This document shows, one piece after another, positions 25,427 to 30,798 of a DNA stretch of 30,798 bases. The notes under the pieces were generated by a model. It had not been told where the DNA came from and searched no databases. It saw only the letters and a program-made list of their open reading frames with translations. The position numbers and the translations under genes are program-made. Numbering within the stretch: the stretch's first letter is position 1; each line of letters starts with the position of its first letter. This DNA comes from Acidobacteriaceae bacterium (GTDB lineage Bacteria > Acidobacteriota > Terriglobia > Terriglobales > Acidobacteriaceae), in NCBI GenBank assembly GCA_003164255.1, contig PLST01000204.1, positions 1 through 30,798 on the forward strand. Direction: 5' to 3'.

Positions 25427-26364
25427 GAGACAGCTTTGTAGGCGTGTTAACGGAGCAGGCTGCGGAGCATCCGGAGCTTCTGCTGCTGACCGGGGATCTT
25501 GGCTTTGGCGTGTTGAACGACTTTATTGCTCGTTTTCCAAGGCAATTTCTCAACATGGGAGTAGCGGAACAGAATATGACGGGCGTGGCTGCCGGGCTGG
25601 CTCTGGAAGGACACACGGTCTTCACCTATTCAATCGGCAACTTCCCGACGCTTCGCTGCCTTGAGCAGATTCGCAACGATGTCTGCTACCACAATGCAAA
25701 TGTGAAGGTGGTCTGCGTTGGAGGGGGCATGAGCTACGGCCCGGTGGGCATGTCGCATCATGCAACAGAAGACCTAGCCATTCTTCGCTCGCTCTCCGGG
25801 ATCGAAGTCTTCTCGCCAGGCGACCTGTGGGAAGCCGCAGAGGCGACGCGCTACCTACTTGCGAAAGAGGGCCCAGCCTATCTACGACTGGACAAGTCGG
25901 CCGCTCGATCGACTGTAAGGAGTGGTGAAAAGTTTCGGCCGGGCAAGATTCGCGTCGTCCGCGACGGAGATGACGTGACGCTTGCCGCAACCGGCGGGAT
26001 TCTCGGCGAGGCTCTCACCGCGGCCGAGACGTTGACCAGCCAGGGTATAAGCTGCCGAGTTTTGAGTGTGCATACGATCAAGCCGCTTGATATCGAAACG
26101 CTGTCTGCCGCGGCAAACGAGACGGGCGGAATCATCACAATTGAAGAACACAACGTAGATGCCGGCCTTGGCGGTGCGGTTGCCGAGGCACTTTTGGAAG
26201 CAGGCGTAATTCCCGGATTCTTTGCCAGGATGGGACTGCGCAATACGTTTTCATCGGTGGTCGGAAGTCAGACTTTTCTCCGCAAGGTCTATGGGCTCGA
26301 TGCGGCGGCAATCGCCGACACAGTGTCGGCAAAACTCCGAATTAACGCGAAGGTACACGCATGA
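25423..26364 (+). CDS. Transketolase C-terminal (pyrimidine-binding) subunit
   Basis: The 313-residue protein carries the transketolase pyrimidine-binding and C-terminal domains. It has the catalytic glutamate 49 in GVAEQNMTG, which activates TPP in this family. It also has GGGMSYGPVGMSHHATEDLA and PAYLRLDKS, and a C-terminal regulatory fold with VLSVHTIKPLD and TIEEHNVDAGLGG. The start is GTG 25423, overlapping the preceding stop as GTGA. Coupled translation with the N-terminal subunit is expected, giving a heterotetramer. Its stop overlaps the next ATG by four bases. Some similarity to DXP synthase and to the E1-beta subunit of 2-oxo-acid dehydrogenases is normal for this fold, but the partner gene is transketolase-like. 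Confidence 0.9.
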   Translation: MRDSFVGVLTEQAAEHPELLLLTGDLGFGVLNDFIARFPRQFLNMGVAEQNMTGVAAGLALEGHTVFTYSIGNFPTLRCLEQIRNDVCYHNANVKVVCVGGGMSYGPVGMSHHATEDLAILRSLSGIEVFSPGDLWEAAEATRYLLAKEGPAYLRLDKSAARSTVRSGEKFRPGKIRVVRDGDDVTLAATGGILGEALTAAETLTSQGISCRVLSVHTIKPLDIETLSAAANETGGIITIEEHNVDAGLGGAVAEALLEAGVIPGFFARMGLRNTFSSVVGSQTFLRKVYGLDAAAIADTVSAKLRINAKVHA

Positions 26365-27092
26365 TGTTGAAACGTGCTTTCGATATTGTGGCTTCAGGGC
26401 TTGGCCTGCTTGCATTCTCGCCGATTTTGCTTGGCGTCATGCTCGCCATCTGGCTGCAGGACAAGCAGTCACCGTTTTACATTGCTCCACGCGCGGCCCG
26501 CGGCGGCGGCTCATTTCATATGGTCAAGTTTCGATCCATGGTTGTGAACGCGGACAAACTCGGCGGCTCATCGACGGCAATCACCGACCGCCGCATCACG
26601 CCCGTTGGCCAATTTGTGCGCGCCTACAAGATTGATGAATTGATTCAACTTTGGAACGTCTTCAAGGGTGATATGAGCCTGGTGGGACCGCGACCACAGG
26701 TGCTGAGCGATGCCGCGCTCTACACAGACGTTGAAAAACGAATGCTCTCCGTTCGTCCGGGGATCACGGATCCGGCTTCAATTGTCTTTTCTGACGAAGG
26801 CAAGATCCTTGAAGGTAGTTCGAATCCCGACCATCTTTACGATCAGATTATCCGGCCGTGGAAGAGCCGGCTTGCGTTGGCCTACATTGATCACGGCAAC
26901 GTCTGGATCGATTTAGAGATGATCGCGCTGACGGTCGTTGCGATTTTATCCAAGCCCACCGCTTTACGAGCATTGGGTAAGCTTTTGCGCCGATGGAATC
27001 TTGATCCCCTGGTGATACGCATGGCGGAGCGCCAGGTGCCCCTGATGCCCTATCCCCCACCGGGCGCCGAAGCAATCGCTCACTCCTCATAA
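26361..27092 (+). CDS. Phosphoglycosyl transferase initiating the repeat unit (PglC type)
   Basis: The 243-residue bacterial sugar transferase (PF02397 family) has an N-terminal re-entrant hydrophobic helix (LKRAFDIVASGLGLLAFSPILL). The catalytic region has KFRSM, DE in IDELIQLWNV and the signature KGDMSLVGPRP. It lacks the multi-helix N-terminal domain of WbaP/WcaJ, so it is of the small monotopic PglC/ExoY kind. These transfer a sugar-1-phosphate, often a diacetamido or other 6-deoxy amino sugar, from UDP-sugar to undecaprenyl phosphate on the inner face of the membrane. The C-terminus (about 45 residues after the core) is longer than PglC. It is coupled to the transketolase subunit by an ATGA overlap. 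Confidence 0.9.
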   Translation: MMLKRAFDIVASGLGLLAFSPILLGVMLAIWLQDKQSPFYIAPRAARGGGSFHMVKFRSMVVNADKLGGSSTAITDRRITPVGQFVRAYKIDELIQLWNVFKGDMSLVGPRPQVLSDAALYTDVEKRMLSVRPGITDPASIVFSDEGKILEGSSNPDHLYDQIIRPWKSRLALAYIDHGNVWIDLEMIALTVVAILSKPTALRALGKLLRRWNLDPLVIRMAERQVPLMPYPPPGAEAIAHSS

Positions 27093-27220
27093 AAGCACAG
27101 CTTCAGCCAGCTGAAACCGCAGCCCGCAAGCAAATCGCAGAAGAAATTCACGCACGAACGCAAAGAGCGAAATGGCGCCCGGCCGCTGCGCTCCCGCGCT
27201 TGAAGGACAGGTAAACGAAG

Positions 27221-29146
27221 ATGCCAAAATTGCAAAACATCAAGGATGAACTTGGAGGGTGGCGCAGACCCATCATGTGGGCACTCCAGGTGAGTGTGTT
27301 TGCGTTCTCCGGAGTCGCGGGATTCCTGTTGCGTTTCGACTTTACTCTGCCCGCGGAATACCTCCGCTATCTTTACGTGGCGCTACCCATATGGGTATTC
27401 GTCAAAATCGCGGCGTTCCGCGTGTTGAAACTGGATCGCGGGCTGTGGCGCTATGTTTCGGTTCCGGACGTTCATAGGGTTGTTCTCGGCAACCTGATTG
27501 CGTCCGTTGTAAGCTGCGCCTTTATCCTGCTCATGGCTCCCGCCGGATTTCCGCGGTCGATCTTCGCCCTCGATCTCATGGTGAGCGTGATGACGACATT
27601 CGCCCTTCGGTTGACGGTGCGCATTGTGCAGGAACGTGCTGCGATTGGATGGGGCAATCGATATTCAGGCAGGAACACGCTTATCTACGGCGCCGGCGAT
27701 GCGGGGATAACGTTGTTGAAGGAGATTCGCAACAATCCAAAACTCGCCTATCGCGTGATCGGCTTTGTGGATGACAACCCCGGCAAGAAGGAGCGGCGGG
27801 TGGCCGGTATTCCCGTGCTCGGGGACGGAGAGTTGGTTGGATCGTTAGTAAAGAAACACGCGGTTGAGACCATTCTCATTGCCATTCCGTCAGCAACCGG
27901 CGCGCAGATGACGAGTATCCTGGGGCTCTGCCACGCCGCGGGCGCTGAATGCAAGACGGTGCCCGGACTGGGCGAGATGATTGATGGCCGTGGACTGGCC
28001 GGGCAGATACGCGAAGTTGCGGTAGAGGACCTGCTGGGACGAGTGCCCGTGTGCCTGGAAGAGAACCAGATTCGCAGAACGATCGCAAACAAGATGGTGA
28101 TGGTGACCGGCGCGGCAGGCTCAATCGGGTCGGAGTTGTGCAGGCAGATTGCGCGCTTTCAACCGGCGGGCATTGTCGGCTTCGACAATGCGGAGTCGCC
28201 GCTGTTTGAAATCGAACAGGAGATGCGGACCGCATTCCCGAGAATCCCTTTCTATCCGGAGATCGGGAGTATCCAGAATCGGGCCAGGGTGGACGAAGTA
28301 CTTTGCCTCCATCGGCCGCTGGTTGTTTATCACGCGGCAGCCTTCAAGCATGTGCCGATGATGGAAGCGCATGTATTTGAAGCGATCGAGAACAATGTTT
28401 TTGGAACATTCAACGTGGCAGATGCCGCGGCGGAGCATGGCGTTGAAGACCTCGTCATGATCTCCTCGGACAAGGCTGTTCGCCCAACCAACGTGATGGG
28501 AACCACCAAGCGCATCGCGGAACTACTGCTGCTGACGCTGCAGAACGGCCGGACCAAGTATGTCGCTGTTCGATTCGGAAACGTGCTTGGATCGAATGGA
28601 AGCGTCATCCCAATCTTCAAGAAACAGATCGCAGCCGGCGGCCCAGTGACGGTCACGCACCCGGAGATGCGCCGTTTCTTCATGACTATTCCGGAAGCCT
28701 GCCAACTTGTATTGCAAGCGGCTGCTATCGGAAAAGGCGGCCAGATCTGCGTTCTCGATATGGGCCAGCCGGTAAAGATTGTCGATCTGGCGAGGAACCT
28801 GATTCTGCTTTCCGGGCTTAGACCGGATGAGGATATCAGGATTGAGTTCTCAGGAACGCGGCCTGGCGAAAAACTCTACGAAGAGCTGAGCACGCTCCTC
28901 GAAGACACAATTCCCACAGTTCACGAAAAAGTTCGAATCTTTGTGGGCAACGGGATGCCGGAAGACGACATGCTCACCTGGCTTGAGACGCTGCGCAACA
29001 TTTGCGATACCCGCGATACGGGACGCCTTGTCCTGGCGCTTAAGGAGATTGTGCCAGACTACAGCCCGAGCACCGATCTGCTTAAGCGAATCATTCGATG
29101 CCAGGATGAGCAGCCGAACCGTCCAGCCGTTGATCTAGTTGATTGA
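27221..29146 (+). CDS. Membrane UDP-N-acetylhexosamine 4,6-dehydratase (PglF/CapD type)
   Basis: Four N-terminal transmembrane helices (about 17-36, 45-65, 86-105, 113-130) precede a CoA-binding-like domain (YGAGDAGITLLKEI near 165) and an extended SDR domain. That domain has NAD motif TGAAGSIGSE at 296-305, SSDKA at 415-419, and M426 to K430 where ordinary SDRs have Tyr-x3-Lys. The Met in place of Tyr is a known mark of the PglF/FlaA1 inverting or retaining 4,6-dehydratases. At 641 residues it matches full-length PglF/WbpM. The product would be UDP-4-keto-6-deoxy-GlcNAc (or its C5 epimer), a substrate for a 4-aminotransferase such as the DegT protein at 23475. A 128-base gap with a small TTCAGC-CA-GCTGAA inverted repeat (27102-27115) separates it from the previous gene. 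Confidence 0.93.
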   Translation: MPKLQNIKDELGGWRRPIMWALQVSVFAFSGVAGFLLRFDFTLPAEYLRYLYVALPIWVFVKIAAFRVLKLDRGLWRYVSVPDVHRVVLGNLIASVVSCAFILLMAPAGFPRSIFALDLMVSVMTTFALRLTVRIVQERAAIGWGNRYSGRNTLIYGAGDAGITLLKEIRNNPKLAYRVIGFVDDNPGKKERRVAGIPVLGDGELVGSLVKKHAVETILIAIPSATGAQMTSILGLCHAAGAECKTVPGLGEMIDGRGLAGQIREVAVEDLLGRVPVCLEENQIRRTIANKMVMVTGAAGSIGSELCRQIARFQPAGIVGFDNAESPLFEIEQEMRTAFPRIPFYPEIGSIQNRARVDEVLCLHRPLVVYHAAAFKHVPMMEAHVFEAIENNVFGTFNVADAAAEHGVEDLVMISSDKAVRPTNVMGTTKRIAELLLLTLQNGRTKYVAVRFGNVLGSNGSVIPIFKKQIAAGGPVTVTHPEMRRFFMTIPEACQLVLQAAAIGKGGQICVLDMGQPVKIVDLARNLILLSGLRPDEDIRIEFSGTRPGEKLYEELSTLLEDTIPTVHEKVRIFVGNGMPEDDMLTWLETLRNICDTRDTGRLVLALKEIVPDYSPSTDLLKRIIRCQDEQPNRPAVDLVD

Positions 29147-29231
29147 CCGCGAGTCTGGCTGGAAGCACGGCCCATACCGTGAGGGATGGTAGCCTTCTGG
29201 AAGTACTTTTCGAGAAAGCAACAATAAATCC

Positions 29232-30798
29232 ATGCGATGGAAGTCTCCCCTGCTCATACGTGCGTCCATTCTGTTGTTGCTGCTGATTCCAGGGGGTGCT
29301 TCCCCTTTAGCGGCGCAGGAACGCGCATCGGCGAAGGCACTCGCTGCAGAAGGGACCGACGCTGCACTGGAGTGCCGGGCTCCGATTGCGGAATCGGCCT
29401 ATATACCAGTCGATAGCTGGGTCTATCCGGCAATGATGCGGCTCTACGGCATGGGCTATGCCAGCAAGATTTACTTGGGGCTGCGGCCATGGACACGCGC
29501 CAGCATGAGGCACATGCTGGAAGATACCGCCGACCAGATCAAGGACGCAGATCTTTACGGAGACCCAGCGGCGGGTGAAGCGCAGGAGATCTATGCTGCA
29601 CTTCGTCGAGAGTTGCGGTTGGACGGAGATGGATCCTGCCAAAGCGTGAAGGCCGAAGCGGGCATTGAATCCAGTTACTCTGTGTTGCGCGCCATCAGCG
29701 GCACACCCCTCCACGACAGTTTCCACCTTGGCTCAACGATCATAAACGATTATGGCCGGCCGTTCGAAAACGGCTTCAGCAATTACTCCGGGATCAGCGG
29801 ACACGCCTCGGCTGGGCCCTTTCTGGTGTACGCACGCGGCGAATTCCAGGGTGCGCAGGCGGCAGCGGGCTATTCCACGGCACTGGCTGGCACACTGTCC
29901 GACATTGACACTGTGCCTTTTCTGAATCCTGTAACCGGCCTTCCTTATGGGCAGGAATCGGTCCCGCTAGGTCCCATTTCCATGGTCACGCAGGGACGCT
30001 TTCTCGAGGCCTATGCTACGGTCCGATTGTTTGACCACCTCGTCTCCTTCGGTAAGCAGGATGACTGGCTGGGACCGGCTGCAGGCGGTGGCATGGCCTA
30101 CTCAAACAACGCCGAGAATATTTATTCCTTCCGGATCAATCGAATCGAGCCCCTCAACATTCCGTTTCTCTCAAGATTCACCGGCCCATTCCGTTACGAT
30201 TTTCTCGTGGGCAAACTCCGCGGCCATACATATGAGCCGAATCCGACATACGTCGCGAACCCCTCGCCGAATGTGCATAACGTGCTAAGCCCAGGTGATC
30301 CCTGGGTACACGTGGAGAAATTCAGCTTCAAGCCAACCCAAGATCTGGAATTCGGTTGGGAACGCACCGTGATTTGGGGCGGCAAGGGGCATGGGCCCAT
30401 AACACTCCACTCTTTTTTGAATAGTTTTCTGAATACGAGCTCCACTTATGACGCTGTGAAATATACACGAAACGATCCCGGCGCGCGATTCGGAGCGTTC
30501 GACTTCACTTACCGGCTTCCCTTCCCGCGCAATTGGCTGACCCTCTACACGGACTCTGAAGCGCACGATGCGCCGAGTCCGATTGCGAAACCATTCCATG
30601 GTTGCTTTCGGCCCGGGCTTTATCTTTCTCATGTGCCGCGCATTCCCAAGCTGGACGTCCGTTTTGAGGCTGTCGATACTGATTCCTCCTACCCGAGCAG
30701 CCTTGATGGCCGGTATCAGTACTGGGAAGATATCCAGGTGGAGGGCTATACGAATAACGGCCAGATATTCGGTGATTGGATTGGTCGCGAAGGCAAGG
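29232..30798 (+). CDS. wzi: Wzi-like capsule assembly outer-membrane protein (C-terminus cut by window edge)
   Basis: The frame is open from ATG 29232 to the window end, giving the first 522 or so residues; the C-terminus is missing. A signal peptide (basic start, LLLLLIPGGASPLAAQ, cleavage after Ala) precedes a helical N-terminal segment (YPAMMRLYGMGYAS, TRASMRHMLED). Beta-barrel-like sequence follows with the family hallmarks VSFGKQDDWLGP and EFGWERTVIWGGKGHGPITL. Wzi of E. coli K30 is an outer-membrane beta-barrel lectin that anchors group 1 capsule at the surface. Its presence suggests this polymer is held on the cell as a capsule rather than only released. No clear Shine-Dalgarno precedes the ATG. 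It follows the dehydratase by 85 bases and is probably cotranscribed. Confidence 0.88.
   Translation, partial: MRWKSPLLIRASILLLLLIPGGASPLAAQERASAKALAAEGTDAALECRAPIAESAYIPVDSWVYPAMMRLYGMGYASKIYLGLRPWTRASMRHMLEDTADQIKDADLYGDPAAGEAQEIYAALRRELRLDGDGSCQSVKAEAGIESSYSVLRAISGTPLHDSFHLGSTIINDYGRPFENGFSNYSGISGHASAGPFLVYARGEFQGAQAAAGYSTALAGTLSDIDTVPFLNPVTGLPYGQESVPLGPISMVTQGRFLEAYATVRLFDHLVSFGKQDDWLGPAAGGGMAYSNNAENIYSFRINRIEPLNIPFLSRFTGPFRYDFLVGKLRGHTYEPNPTYVANPSPNVHNVLSPGDPWVHVEKFSFKPTQDLEFGWERTVIWGGKGHGPITLHSFLNSFLNTSSTYDAVKYTRNDPGARFGAFDFTYRLPFPRNWLTLYTDSEAHDAPSPIAKPFHGCFRPGLYLSHVPRIPKLDVRFEAVDTDSSYPSSLDGRYQYWEDIQVEGYTNNGQIFGDWIGREGK

Overview
The window looks like chromosomal DNA from an Acidobacteriota bacterium of the Terriglobia type. 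The DNA is moderately GC-rich. It carries a kinesin-light-chain-like TPR protein and a regulator joining an N-terminal helix-turn-helix (LDSWKAIAEFLGRSLRTVQRW-like) to TPR repeats, an arrangement I know mainly from that phylum. This assignment is inference; no rRNA or tRNA gene is present to confirm it.

Left part (1-5947): a secreted or periplasmic TPR protein runs off the left edge on the minus strand. It is divergent from pckG, a GTP-type phosphoenolpyruvate carboxykinase that ends at a rho-independent terminator. A 642-base gap with a strong palindrome precedes the HTH-TPR protein. A 543-base gap with two inverted repeats then precedes the polysaccharide locus.

Polysaccharide locus (6491 to the right edge, all plus strand): it opens with a NusG-family antiterminator paralogue and a TetR-type regulator. 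Envelope export genes follow: a large outer-membrane export protein with five SLBB-like segments, and a Wzz-like chain-length protein without a kinase domain. Next is a nucleotide-sugar block: a WbpA-like 6-dehydrogenase, a WbpB-WbpD fusion, and a WbpE-like aminotransferase. Together these should make a UDP-2,3-diacetamido-2,3-dideoxy-hexuronic acid. Wzx flippase, Wzy polymerase, three glycosyltransferases and a GNAT acyltransferase follow, many joined by 4-base ATGA overlaps.

After a 205-base gap comes a second tightly overlapped block: a DegT aminotransferase, a split transketolase (N- and C-terminal halves as two genes) and a PglC-type phosphoglycosyl transferase. A PglF/CapD-type membrane 4,6-dehydratase and a Wzi-like outer-membrane protein, cut by the right edge, complete it.

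Taken together this is a Wzx/Wzy-dependent capsule or exopolysaccharide system. The initiating sugar is probably a 6-deoxy-4-amino sugar (PglF, DegT, PglC) and the repeat probably contains a diacetamido-uronic acid. The least conventional element is the DegT plus split-transketolase cassette, which suggests a modified sugar or a two-carbon transfer in sugar synthesis that I cannot assign to a known pathway. I saw no insertion sequences, CRISPR arrays, tRNA or rRNA genes.
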